Positions 1 through 8,106 of a stretch of 22,175 bases of DNA are shown here, piece after piece. The position numbers and the translations under genes were made by a program. The stretch covers positions 1 through 22,175 of the IMG/VR virus record IMGVR_UViG_3300025809_000142; one strand, given 5' to 3'. The stretch is from a virus. Below the pieces are notes generated by a model, which worked only from the letters and a program-made list of their open reading frames with translations, searched no databases and was not told where the DNA came from. Each line of letters starts with the position of its first letter. The stretch's first letter is position 1.

Positions 1-3000
1 ACCAGTGCCTGAAACTGGGTCTCTGACATAGCTTATGGTTGTTTTATTCGTACTACTATTATAAAAGGAATACCACACACTCCCGAGCGTTCTTATATTG
101 CTATAATACTGATCCTGCAACACTGTCCCGGACTGGACATAAACCTGACCGGGTACTTGTACCGAACCCATTGCGGGCATATAGCCAGTCGCACTACTTA
201 GCGTTGGGCTCGAGATAATGCCGAGTGAAGTAGCTGACGGCGAAGGGTCGTTTACTTTCATAAACAACTCAAGTTTATAAACGTCGTCGTTTTCAAAGAC
301 ACCCCAGCCTGTCGCTGAAATATATGGCTTTCGCTTTATGTCTGAGCTCCCGGATGCCGGAATAGTTCCTTCAAAAATAGTAAAACTCGTCGATGCTGTG
401 AGATATGGAATCGTCTGAGTTGTTTGTTTTTTAAAGGGCACCAGTGTGTTGATGTCACCACTGATTGAACTCACATACAGGTTGTCAGCGTTTACATTTG
501 TAAAGTCTAACGTCCCGCCTGAGATAGTTCCGGCTGATAGGCTGCCTGTAACGATTCGTGACCCTTGGATTGATGTTGTATCAGTCTGAATGGCTGCAGT
601 AACTTGGGCGGCTGTTTGCAGATTGGAAATGTCTGGGATGTCAGTTGACAACGCAAAGCCGTCGTTATTGAGGTCCGATAGGTTAAAACCCGAGAGGCTT
701 ATTCGGGCCGCGTTAATGGTGCCAGTCGTAATCCGAGCGCCATCAATGACAGTCGTGTCGGCTGCAATTGCTGCAGATACTTGCGCAGCAGTTTGTAGTC
801 CAGTGACTAATCCGTCGGCGTAGGTTTCCATAGCTTCTTGAGCGGCTGTAAGTTCGGCCCCAGTTGCTAGATCCTCCACTAAGCCGTCGGCGTAGGCTTC
901 CAGTGCAGTTTCTACCGCATTGACCGCGTTTGTGATGTCAGTGTCTGTTGGAGCACTTGCAAATAACAAATCGGCGTATGCTGCTGCTGCTGTTTCAGCT
1001 GCTGTTTGGGCAGCCGTCAGCTCTGCAGTAGTAGCAAGGCCTGACACTTGTAGGTCGGCGTATGCCGCTGCCGCTGTTTCAGCTGCTGTTTGGGCAGCCG
1101 TCAGCTCTGCAGTAGTAGCAAAGTCTGAAACATCCGGGATGTCACTCGGCGACGCAAACGCATCGTTGTTGAGGTCAGAGGCGTTAAGCCCCGAAATGCT
1201 AATACGACCAGCGGCGATGGTGCCAGTGGTAATCCTTGCCCCATCAATGACAGTCGTGTCGGCTTCAATTGCTGCAGATACTTGCGCGGCTGTTTGCAGG
1301 TTTGTCGTGAGACCATCGGCATATAATTCAGCAGCGGCCTGCAGTGCAGCGCCCTGAGCCGTTGTCACATAGCCTGCCAGATCTGCGTTTGCCACATAGT
1401 CCGACAGGTCAATTGCCTCAACTGCATCCGACACCTCGGTCCCAGTAGCGTACAGGCTGTCGTTATTCAGCTCTGAGATGTTGATCCCTGAGATTGAAAC
1501 CCGTGCAGCATCAATGGTCCCGGTGGTAATCCGTGCCCCATCAATGACAGTCTCATCAGCTTCAATTGCTGCGGTGACTTGAGCAGCGGTCTGTAGGTTT
1601 GTTGTTAGACCGGCTGCATAGGTTTCGGCGGCTGACTGAAGCGCCGCTCCCTCAGCTGTCGTGATGTAGTCTGATAGATCCGGAAGATCATCGGCTTCGA
1701 GATACGAGGAAAAGTCGAGCGCGGCGACAGCTGCAGCTGCAGCTGCGGCATCGGTAAGAGCTTGTGCTGCTTCAAGCGCTGCTGCGTCCGCTGCGGCCTG
1801 TGCGGCTACAGCTGCTGCGTCAAGATTAGTCCCAGCTGTTAGCGTGCCAATATTCACTACAACTACGGCTGAGAACTTACCCACTGTATTCCGATACCTC
1901 ACAGCAATGTTGTACAGCTGCACGTCTTGAAGCCCCGTGATGGTATGGCTTTCCGTATCGGCTGGCAGAATCGCCCATGTGTAGACGCTCTCAGCATTTA
2001 GCTTGTAACCAACCTCAATACATTCAACAGCGGAGGTGCCTGTCGGCAGCTCATCCCATGTCACCGTGGCATCGGTGTGTGCTGTACCGTCATCATTGAG
2101 TCGCGTAGCTGTTGTTGCAGCAACATTTACCATCGCAGCTGGTTGATCAAATAGACTAGGCGTCATATTTAGCGCAGCAGCCTCCGCATCCTCATCCCCA
2201 ACGCTCCAGGGATAAATGGTTGCATCATAGATTTGGCCCTTTACCGTGACAGTAAGGTCTGCATTCATTGAGGTCTCGCGGACCCGATAGAGTTTGTTGA
2301 CAATATCTAGCGCGTCATTTGAGACCGTTATGACGTCCCCAACATCTAGCGCCATTGCCTGTGGCTGCGTTTTGAAAGTTATGTATTCCTGACTGCGTGA
2401 GTCCCTCACTGCAAATTCAGCCATGTCTCGTGCCTGATACATGTCAGTGACACCAATCAACTCAAATTCACTGTGCAACTCGTCGTCGTTGTCTGCAGAA
2501 ACATAGGCCTGATGAAGTGCGCTGCCTGCTGCGGGCCAACTAACTGTGTCGTCTTGGTAGCCTTTGTTTTCATTAGGGAACTTTATTGTCGCCCGGTTTA
2601 ACCGTTTAGATCTGTCTGCCCAGCCTAGATTGACACCGCCGATGATGTTGTCATTGCTGAAAGACATGACAGAGATGCCCTCTTCTTCCATCATCAACCG
2701 ATATTTACCATTAATAAAAGGCAGCGAGCCTTTCATTGTTTTGAGTAGTTCTTGGCAGTTGTCGATGGTTGAATTGTCAGACTCAAGGACAATATTTGTG
2801 GTGTAGCGCTTGCGTGAGTTTGCAGGCTGCCCATTTCGGTATCCGGGGAAAAACCCACCGACCGGAATAGAAATCATTGTCCCTGTCTCAGGGTCGTAAA
2901 AGCTTATCGACTCTTGCGCGGTCGGCTCGTCTGGTAGGTCAACCATAGTGTCGCAGGAGTTGGCTGCAGCAATGAAACTGGGTATATCAACATCGTTTAC

Positions 3001-3699
3001 TGAAAGCGCTCGACCATAATCTGCCAGTAAGTAGTCCAGCAGACACAGCGCCGGGTTATCTGACCATGCTTTAACTGTTGGGCTGTTGAGGTGCGTGCGA
3101 GGGTCCCACACCTTGAGTCCCTGAATCTCAGCAGTAATGTTGGGCTCACCTTGAAACTCTGGGTCATCAGGCTTGTAATAAAACCGACACCATGACCACG
3201 CAAGGTCCTGCGCTTTCATGCTTGAAGTGATAGCCCCATGATTGGACCGAAGCGCCGAGAACATCGTTTGATTTGGGTTCCCGTGCTTTGTAAGAATTCT
3301 CGCCCATGCCTTACTACCATTTGAAAACCGAGCGTGCCCTGTTTTGTCCTTGTCGATTTTATAGTTGCCAATTGAGTGCACCGGGCCCTGACACCACACA
3401 TCCAATCTGTGCAAATAGTCACTGTGATTTTTGGTGTTTGCGGTGCTCTCTCTTGGCGATATGTAGGCGCTGTCCCAGCCGCTAGTTTGTGGCATTGCGT
3501 ATCTGGACACGGCTTTCCAAGCATTGTCTGTCGAAATTCGCCTCTTTCCGTAAATCATTTTGATCGGGTTAGAGCCACCACTTTTGCTGAGCATCATGCC
3601 AGCCTGTTTGTCCTTCATCTTTTGCTGCATGTTTTTCATCAGCTGCGCTGCGCCGACGACGACAGCTACTACTGCCGCAATAACCCATCCAATAACCAT
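1..3699 (-). CDS. Tail tip / host-specificity protein, lambda J-like (partial, C-terminus beyond window)
   Basis: The reading frame is open from ATG at 3699 to the left edge: 1,233 codons without a stop, with the C-terminus missing. It likely forms the central tail tip that contacts the host receptor. Residues 2-21 are a strongly hydrophobic helix (GWVIAAVVAVVVG). A basic linker and a conserved-looking N-terminal region follow (PIKMIYGKRR near 46-55), and the segment to about 510 resembles the hub region of phage tail proteins. Residues about 523-620 look like a fibronectin type III domain. An Ala-rich, probably coiled-coil stretch lies at about 625-670, then repeated modules ending in IDGARITTGTI, as in the central part of J-type proteins. 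The ribosome site AAGGA precedes the ATG, and the previous minor tail gene ends 10 bases upstream. Position after the tape measure and two minor tail genes fits a tip protein. Family assignment is from overall pattern; the role is inferred. Confidence 0.85.
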   Translation of the reverse strand, partial: MVIGWVIAAVVAVVVGAAQLMKNMQQKMKDKQAGMMLSKSGGSNPIKMIYGKRRISTDNAWKAVSRYAMPQTSGWDSAYISPRESTANTKNHSDYLHRLDVWCQGPVHSIGNYKIDKDKTGHARFSNGSKAWARILTKHGNPNQTMFSALRSNHGAITSSMKAQDLAWSWCRFYYKPDDPEFQGEPNITAEIQGLKVWDPRTHLNSPTVKAWSDNPALCLLDYLLADYGRALSVNDVDIPSFIAAANSCDTMVDLPDEPTAQESISFYDPETGTMISIPVGGFFPGYRNGQPANSRKRYTTNIVLESDNSTIDNCQELLKTMKGSLPFINGKYRLMMEEEGISVMSFSNDNIIGGVNLGWADRSKRLNRATIKFPNENKGYQDDTVSWPAAGSALHQAYVSADNDDELHSEFELIGVTDMYQARDMAEFAVRDSRSQEYITFKTQPQAMALDVGDVITVSNDALDIVNKLYRVRETSMNADLTVTVKGQIYDATIYPWSVGDEDAEAAALNMTPSLFDQPAAMVNVAATTATRLNDDGTAHTDATVTWDELPTGTSAVECIEVGYKLNAESVYTWAILPADTESHTITGLQDVQLYNIAVRYRNTVGKFSAVVVVNIGTLTAGTNLDAAAVAAQAAADAAALEAAQALTDAAAAAAAVAALDFSSYLEADDLPDLSDYITTAEGAALQSAAETYAAGLTTNLQTAAQVTAAIEADETVIDGARITTGTIDAARVSISGINISELNNDSLYATGTEVSDAVEAIDLSDYVANADLAGYVTTAQGAALQAAAELYADGLTTNLQTAAQVSAAIEADTTVIDGARITTGTIAAGRISISGLNASDLNNDAFASPSDIPDVSDFATTAELTAAQTAAETAAAAYADLQVSGLATTAELTAAQTAAETAAAAYADLLFASAPTDTDITNAVNAVETALEAYADGLVEDLATGAELTAAQEAMETYADGLVTGLQTAAQVSAAIAADTTVIDGARITTGTINAARISLSGFNLSDLNNDGFALSTDIPDISNLQTAAQVTAAIQTDTTSIQGSRIVTGSLSAGTISGGTLDFTNVNADNLYVSSISGDINTLVPFKKQTTQTIPYLTASTSFTIFEGTIPASGSSDIKRKPYISATGWGVFENDDVYKLELFMKVNDPSPSATSLGIISSPTLSSATGYMPAMGSVQVPGQVYVQSGTVLQDQYYSNIRTLGSVWYSFYNSSTNKTTISYVRDPVSGTG
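540..1650 (-). repeat. Repeated modules inside the tail tip gene
   Basis: Three good copies and one diverged copy of a module with the core LQTAAQVSAAIEADTTVID followed by GARITTGTI and SGxNxSDLNND. The DNA cores begin at about 1541, 1244 and 743, with spacings of 297 and 501 bases, both multiples of three. The fourth, weaker copy lies near 560-600. Between the second and third cores sits an 84-base (28-codon) tandem duplication, with copies starting at 971 and 1055, encoding ATTAELTAAQTAAETAAAAY twice. All repeats keep the reading frame, so they are protein-level repeats, probably a trimeric coiled-coil or beta stalk. Confidence 0.85.
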
Positions 3700-3709
3700 T
3701 GTTTAGTCC

Positions 3710-4252
3710 TTACCGTTTACCCCATGCGATGTTGCTCATTTCGTCGTGGGCATATTTAAAAAAGTCGTCCCCCGGGTGGAGGTCCTGCTGTAATTTGTTT
3801 GAGCTGTACCTCCCGGACATTTGGTTGAAACTGGCCCAGTGGCTTGTCAGCTTTACAGTGAGATTTGAATTTGAACCGTTTTCTCGAACACTAAAGCTAT
3901 CGAGACTGCCCTTGTATAGGATAATAGGATCACCTTGAATCACATCGTCAATCAGTAACACCAACTTGATTACAGCGGGCAGCCCCCGGTAGCTTCCAGC
4001 AGCGTAGGCCTTCGCCAGTGTGTTTGTGACGTTACTGAGCTCGAGCGTGTAGGTCGCAAGATTTAGCTCTTGGGTTTGGTCGATGTTTGCGAATTTCACC
4101 AGCAGACCATTTGTGAGATAGGTGTCGCCACCGACGGTAAGGTCAGAGCCGTGGTTTGTGTAGCGCTGCCCCACTGGCAAGTCCACCAGATAGGCATATT
4201 CAAAATGATCGGAATTGAGCGCGTTGAGAAACGCTGTCGAGAAAGTCTGCAT
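3710..4252 (-). CDS. Minor tail protein (baseplate-hub/DUF2163-like candidate)
   Basis: A 180-residue protein. Its ATG overlaps the stop codon of the preceding gene in a TGATG arrangement (4250-4254), so translation is probably coupled. The N-terminal half (YLVDLPVGQRYTNHGSDLTV, about 21-40) is beta-rich, and the end reads HPGDDFFKYAHDEM then IAWGKR. A C-terminal 'D-F-(Y/F)...WGK/R' ending is familiar from small tail-tip proteins of siphoviruses that sit between the tape measure and the tip protein, where lambda has L, K and I. I cannot name the family with certainty; DUF2163-like is my best guess. Its role in assembling the tail tip complex is inferred from position. Confidence 0.7.
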   Translation of the reverse strand: MQTFSTAFLNALNSDHFEYAYLVDLPVGQRYTNHGSDLTVGGDTYLTNGLLVKFANIDQTQELNLATYTLELSNVTNTLAKAYAAGSYRGLPAVIKLVLLIDDVIQGDPIILYKGSLDSFSVRENGSNSNLTVKLTSHWASFNQMSGRYSSNKLQQDLHPGDDFFKYAHDEMSNIAWGKR

Positions 4253-4719
4253 CAGAGTCTCTCCATCACATCAATTTCAAAACGGACCAGACCGTCTCGG
4301 CTATATTCGATCGACTGGATGTCGCTTTTTAAACTCACGCGCATATATACGTTGTTGGTTACAGCAGAACCACCACCTAGTTTTAAAGGGTAGTCCCCGC
4401 CGTTTGTTTTACGCATATACAGTTTTGTGCTGTTGGTGTAGTTGTAGTATTCGCCAACGCCTGTGGAAGATGTTCCGAATACTGGTATTTTAATAAAGAA
4501 CACGCCAGACATCCCGGCTTGCTCCATAAGAAAAGCATGAATCGTTGAGAACTCTGTGCGAGTCATAGGCGGGTAAACCAGCGTAGCCTCGAATCTTTGG
4601 CCGCCGATTTTCCGAGTAAGAATTTTGCCTGACAACGACTCAGACTTTAGAGTGTTTACCTTTGATGTAATTTTAAAGGAGGCAGGCTCGGGGCTGACTG
4701 GTAGTAGCGGTGTTGGCAT
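4252..4719 (-). CDS. Minor tail protein (lambda M-like position)
   Basis: A 155-residue protein encoded directly after the tape measure gene but separated from it by 137 bases. ATG at 4719 is preceded by a strong AAGGAG site. The sequence is mainly beta-strand-like, with FEATLVYPPMTRTEF around 43-57 and a segment FFIKIPVFGTSSTGVGEYYN that may be an internal loop. No enzymatic motif is visible. By position it corresponds to the minor tail proteins that connect the end of the tail tube to the tip, as lambda M/L or distal tail proteins do. The role is inferred from context; the sequence alone does not name it. Confidence 0.7.
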   Translation of the reverse strand: MPTPLLPVSPEPASFKITSKVNTLKSESLSGKILTRKIGGQRFEATLVYPPMTRTEFSTIHAFLMEQAGMSGVFFIKIPVFGTSSTGVGEYYNYTNSTKLYMRKTNGGDYPLKLGGGSAVTNNVYMRVSLKSDIQSIEYSRDGLVRFEIDVMERL

Positions 4720-4759
4720 TAAAATGCTCCTTTTTTAAAAATAAAGGCTCACAGATTGG

Positions 4760-4825
4760 CCCGTGTCACACACAGCAGCCTATGCCCTGATGTTTATATA
4801 GGTCAGGTGCTTTGTGTGACATGGG
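4760..4825 (-). other. Nested inverted repeat in the gap between tape measure and minor tail genes
   Basis: The 137-base gap 4720-4856 contains arms 4760-4772 and 4813-4825. The inner nine base pairs (TGTCACACA / TGTGTGACA, 4764-4772 with 4813-4821) are perfect; the outer four include one imperfect pair. Inside lies a second stem, CCTGA/TCAGG (4786-4790 with 4803-4807), with a 12-base loop. No T-run follows immediately on the minus strand, so a simple intrinsic terminator is unlikely. It could be an RNA stability or processing element, or a protein binding site. The rest of the gap holds only the AAGGAG ribosome site of the next gene. Confidence 0.6.
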
Positions 4826-4856
4826 GTCTCTGTGGAGCTATTTGGCTTTTTGAGGC

Positions 4857-6941
4857 CTAAAACGGGCTGTTTTGCGCCGATTCGTTGTAGATTTCCCTAA
4901 TCATTCCCTCAAACTGGCCACGGTTGTTTCGCAGCATTGCTTCGACGTTCTCAGCATCTGAGCCGCTTACATTGAAGTTGAGGGTTGGGTTATTAGTGAC
5001 CTGGCTCTGGTTGGCGTTGCCAAGGAACTGCTTCAGATCACCGTTTAGCCTGCTGTCAACAACCCGCTCGCCTTTATCAAGCAAGTAGGTCCCTTCCCGG
5101 GGCACACTATCTATACCATCGTGAGCCTGACCGGTCAGTGCTGCAACTTTTGCGACTGCTGTCGTGGCGATGATCCCTGCTGATGCAGGTGCTGAGTTTG
5201 CACCAAAGGACGCAAGCGATGCCATTGCAGCAGCAGGTGCATAGGCTGCAGCCATAGTCGTACCCGCAGCAACCGACGCAGCAACACTGGTTGCAATGCC
5301 TGCGACTTCCATAGCCTTCATAAGCGTTTGCTGGAGGACCCAGTTCACACCCATTTCTACAAACGAGCCAATAACCTTGTCCAGGATTAATGATGCAATG
5401 CTTTTCAAGCCATCCTTTAAAGAAGTGACGCCTTTAATCATGTTAGTAAACACATTAGAAATAGGCTTGGCCATGTCCTCAAAGGCACCCCGCATAGTTT
5501 CTGCGGCAAGCGTCATTTCAGCCATTTTTTCAGTGCTCAATCCTGAAGGCGTTGTGCCCGCCGGATCAACGCCCGCTTCACCAAAGTCTGGCGAACCATC
5601 TGGATTTACCGGGTTGCCCGGACCTGAGTCCGAAGACGTAATCCCCAGCGCATCTTCTAGTGGCTTAAAGCCAGCAGTGCGTTCCAGGATGGCGGCTTTA
5701 AGTCGATCAATATTGCTTTTAGTTTTTTCAACATCAACTTGAAGAGTGATTGGCTCAATGCGGTCCAGGAAGTCAAAGCGATCCGCAGCCTTGTTCCATA
5801 GGTCAATTGCGTCATTGACAAAGTCTGACACTGTAATCAGCATCATATTAAAACCTTCTTCCATGAATAGCTGTAGGTTCTGCACTGCAATGCCAATATG
5901 ATCAATCGCGTTGGGGATACTTACAGTGAAACTTTTTAAAAGGAAGTTTTGTACTGCGCCCCAATTTTCATGGATTTTGCGCGCTACGTAGCCAAATACA
6001 ATTACTAGCGCTGTTAGGGCGGCACCAATTGGGTTAGCTATGATGATTACTGTCAGTGACTTAATGGCAATACCAAGCGCTACGATTGCCGGTATTGCAA
6101 TGGTATAAATAAACTGCGTTGCAAAGACTTCAAGGTTTTTACCCAAAAAGTCGAGACTAGTTGCCAGCGTTTTTGTAAAACCAAAAGACTCATCAGCACT
6201 AACTGCCATTTCTGTAAAGCTGTTCTTTACAGTCATTGCTGCTTGGCTTACTGTAAGTTCCATCGTTGATACGGATTTGCTCGTACTATCAAAGGCTGCA
6301 ATAAGAATAGGCATAATCTTAGCAGCTGTGAGCTTACCATCTGCACCCATTTGCTTCAGTTCACCACGTGTAACGTTGAAGCCTTTCGCCAACTCGCCAG
6401 CTAACACGGCGTTGTTTTCCATAACAGAACGAAGCTCATCGCCGTTTAATTTACCGGCAGCTAAACCCTGCGCCAACTGCCTTGCGGAGTTAGCAGCTTC
6501 CATAGTGCTTGCACCAGACAACAAGAATGTGTTGTTAACGGCTGCAGTTGCTTTTGCCAGCTCTTCCTGGTTAATGCCCAGATCTGCGGTTGCAATAGCC
6601 ATTTTAGTATAGACATCACCTGTGGCTGCGATGTCGCTGCGCGTAACTCTCGCAATAGTCGCGATGTCTCGCATTGCTATAGCTGTTTTGCGGGTGTCTT
6701 TTGTAAGTGCAAACATCCTGTTTTTTAAATTTTGCATTTGGTCAGCGAGCGCAATCATTGCGCCACCACCAGCAAGTGCCATAGCACCCGCCATAAGGCC
6801 TACCGCCTTTGTAATTTCCTTAAACTGCTTTGCTGCCCTTCTTTTAAATCGGGCTGTCGCCTTACCAGCTTTATCAAGCTCTTTTCTGTAGCCAGCAGAG
6901 TTCGCGACCAAGTCAACACTTAGTCGTGCTAATGTAGACAT
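4857..6941 (-). CDS. Tail tape measure protein
   Basis: A 694-residue protein that sets tail length and is ejected with the DNA. The start (MSTLARLSVDL) and the stretch to about 270, with ALADQMQNLKNRMFALT and later GDELRSVMENN and GKLTAAKIMPILIAAF, match the tape-measure domain of lambda H-type proteins. Hydrophobic segments occur at about 46-65 and 275-320, typical of tape measures thought to enter the inner membrane. Near residue 606 is the C-terminal motif AHDGIDSVPREGTYLLDKGE, shared by many tape measure proteins. ATG at 6941 has an AAAGGAA site that overlaps the end of the upstream gene. By the usual 0.15 nm per residue the tail would be about 100 nm (inference). Confidence 0.95.
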   Translation of the reverse strand: MSTLARLSVDLVANSAGYRKELDKAGKATARFKRRAAKQFKEITKAVGLMAGAMALAGGGAMIALADQMQNLKNRMFALTKDTRKTAIAMRDIATIARVTRSDIAATGDVYTKMAIATADLGINQEELAKATAAVNNTFLLSGASTMEAANSARQLAQGLAAGKLNGDELRSVMENNAVLAGELAKGFNVTRGELKQMGADGKLTAAKIMPILIAAFDSTSKSVSTMELTVSQAAMTVKNSFTEMAVSADESFGFTKTLATSLDFLGKNLEVFATQFIYTIAIPAIVALGIAIKSLTVIIIANPIGAALTALVIVFGYVARKIHENWGAVQNFLLKSFTVSIPNAIDHIGIAVQNLQLFMEEGFNMMLITVSDFVNDAIDLWNKAADRFDFLDRIEPITLQVDVEKTKSNIDRLKAAILERTAGFKPLEDALGITSSDSGPGNPVNPDGSPDFGEAGVDPAGTTPSGLSTEKMAEMTLAAETMRGAFEDMAKPISNVFTNMIKGVTSLKDGLKSIASLILDKVIGSFVEMGVNWVLQQTLMKAMEVAGIATSVAASVAAGTTMAAAYAPAAAMASLASFGANSAPASAGIIATTAVAKVAALTGQAHDGIDSVPREGTYLLDKGERVVDSRLNGDLKQFLGNANQSQVTNNPTLNFNVSGSDAENVEAMLRNNRGQFEGMIREIYNESAQNSPF

Positions 6942-6943
6942 AA

Positions 6944-7420
6944 TTATTTCCTTTTGTTTCGCCTGCTCTGTGTCTTGGCAAACTTTTCAATTGATTGGCG
7001 TAGGGTTCTGCGGAATCGCATAAACACGGGTTTTTCTTTGCCGCGAATTGCCGGACGTATAAATGGGCGAGCCTTAACACCGCGATCATTTTGTCCATAC
7101 TCTATTTGTAGGGCTTGGTAGCCACCTCGTTCGCGATTTCTTTTGCCGTAGCCCACATTGATTGATGTGACCATAAATGCATTTTTGCCAAGCTTCTCAA
7201 GGCGGGCAGGCGCGGAGGTACTTGACCAGCGCACCGACGCCTTAAGACCTCCAGACAACTCCGGAGCATTCCGCTTGATTTCTTGGAAGTTTGGCGTAAG
7301 CGCTTGCTTTGCTGCCTGGCGTGCCGCCTTACCTCGGATGTCACGATCAAGCATTAGTAGCTTTTCATTGAGTTCGCTAAGTCCGCTAACCTTTATTTTT
7401 ACATAGTCTTTATTGGCCAT
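6944..7420 (-). CDS. HK97 gp10-like head-tail/neck protein
   Basis: A 158-residue, strongly basic protein. KIKVSGLSELNEKLLMLDRD near the N-terminus, KRNAPELSGGLKASV in the middle, then EYGQNDRGVKARPFIRPAI, is the pattern of the HK97 gp10 / putative tail-component family: an N-terminal helix, a 'P..tG.L..s' motif, and a C-terminal 'A.PFlrPA' motif. Members act in completing or joining the tail and neck. Its start overlaps the end of the T frame by 11 bases (7410-7420), and it ends two bases before the tape measure ATG. The location between the chaperone and the tape measure is unusual; this family normally lies between the head-tail adaptor and the tail terminator. The family call is from motif recognition only. 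Confidence 0.8.
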   Translation of the reverse strand: MANKDYVKIKVSGLSELNEKLLMLDRDIRGKAARQAAKQALTPNFQEIKRNAPELSGGLKASVRWSSTSAPARLEKLGKNAFMVTSINVGYGKRNRERGGYQALQIEYGQNDRGVKARPFIRPAIRGKEKPVFMRFRRTLRQSIEKFAKTQSRRNKRK

Positions 7421-8083
7421 TGCTTTGCTCCGCTAATGATTTGAATATAGCCATTTCGGCCTGCTGCTTTTTGCGGCGATCGATCATAGAGATCTCGCGT
7501 GGCTGCTGATAAATTGCTATGAAGTCTGTAGGGAGTAATGCTTTTTTGTAGTTCCCGCTGCTGTTTGCAACGGCCGAGGCAATGAGACCTGCCCGATAGT
7601 CGGCGCGATTTTCCCCGAATGGTTCCAGGGTGCTATACGCCATCCATTCGGCCAACTCAAGGCTGCTTATACGGTTTTCTAATTCTCGTACTGTGCAACC
7701 AAGGTGACCCGCAAGCCTGAACTTAAACCTGCGGATCGGATCTCTTCTTAGTTTCCCTCGAGCTCCTCGACATCCTGGTCAGACATTCCTGACATTTGTC
7801 GAGCAACGTCAAATAGGCGATTCATAACCTGTGCATTTTTTTTGCCTAATTCAATAGCATCGCTATCTTTAAATAAGCGCTCACCGTCGTCTGTACATAG
7901 GGTTAACACTACAAGTCGAGCTCGCAAGTTTTCTAGGTTGGCCGCTGCGCCAATTGACATTTCAAAATGATCCCGCTCTCGAGCCGTTAGGCCTCGCACG
8001 TACACGTCACCCCCCCACTCAGGGACTGGTACTTTTTTAATATCAAGGTCTACAGCTTTAAAAATACTTTTTCTATCTAACAT
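7410..8083 (-). CDS. Tail assembly chaperone, -1 frameshift product (GT-like)
   Basis: If ribosomes slip back one base at 7751-7757, the 111-residue G protein continues for 113 codons in the -1 frame to the stop at 7410, giving about 224 residues. The extension holds a run of basic residues, then RELENRIS and ELAEWMAYSTLEPFGENRAD, which is the hallmark of lambda T / DUF4035-type sequences. In lambda the T part contacts the tail tube protein while G contacts the tape measure. An ATG lies inside the T frame at 7655, but the conserved part begins upstream of it (LAEWM), and no ribosome site supports independent expression. That favours the fusion. The frameshift itself is inferred from sequence. 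Confidence 0.85.
7748..8083 (-). CDS. Tail assembly chaperone, short form (G-like)
   Basis: A 111-residue protein beginning MLDRKSIFKAVDLDIKKVPV and ending in an acidic tail (SDQDVEELEGN). ATG at 8083 is chosen over an in-frame TTG at 8095 because GGAG lies at the correct distance before this ATG. Position between the tail tube gene and the tape measure gene, and the programmed frameshift at its end, fit the lambda G type of chaperone. That protein coats the tape measure during tail assembly and is absent from the virion. The stop TAA (7748-7750) directly follows a slippery heptamer. Function is inferred from context and general resemblance. Confidence 0.85.
   Translation of the reverse strand: MLDRKSIFKAVDLDIKKVPVPEWGGDVYVRGLTARERDHFEMSIGAAANLENLRARLVVLTLCTDDGERLFKDSDAIELGKKNAQVMNRLFDVARQMSGMSDQDVEELEGN
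7751..7757 (-). promoter_or_regulatory. Programmed -1 ribosomal frameshift site GGGAAAC
   Basis: Read on the minus strand, G GGA AAC fits the canonical X XXY YYZ slippery heptamer and is followed at once by the G-frame stop TAA. A -1 slip re-pairs both tRNAs on GGG AAA and continues CTA AGA AGA into the T frame. Lambda uses GGGAAAG at the equivalent place. I did not identify a stimulatory pseudoknot or stem; an adjacent stop codon may itself favour slippage. Confidence 0.85.
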
Positions 8084-8106
8084 TTTTGTCTCCAAATAAA
8101 ATAAGA

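Noticed and set aside
920-1357. Plus-strand frame of 145 codons (also 590-823) with Ala/Val-rich repeats
   Set aside because: It is antisense to the tail tip gene, which is open across the whole region; the repeats mirror the tip protein modules.
4766-4823. An 18-codon minus-strand frame (MSHKAPDLYKHQGIGCCV) with start and stop in the arms of the inverted repeat
   Set aside because: There is no convincing ribosome binding site and the peptide is too short to support; the inverted repeat alone explains the pattern.
5296-5742. Plus-strand frame of 148 codons
   Set aside because: It lies opposite the well-supported tape measure gene and shows no family features.
7410-7655. Independent 81-residue protein starting at 7655
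   Set aside because: The conserved T-type motif begins upstream of this ATG and the frame is open back to the slippery site, so it is better explained as part of the GT fusion.
7748-8095. A longer start for the tail assembly chaperone
   Set aside because: The extra four codons begin with TTG, and the GGAG ribosome site lies inside them, correctly spaced for the ATG at 8083.
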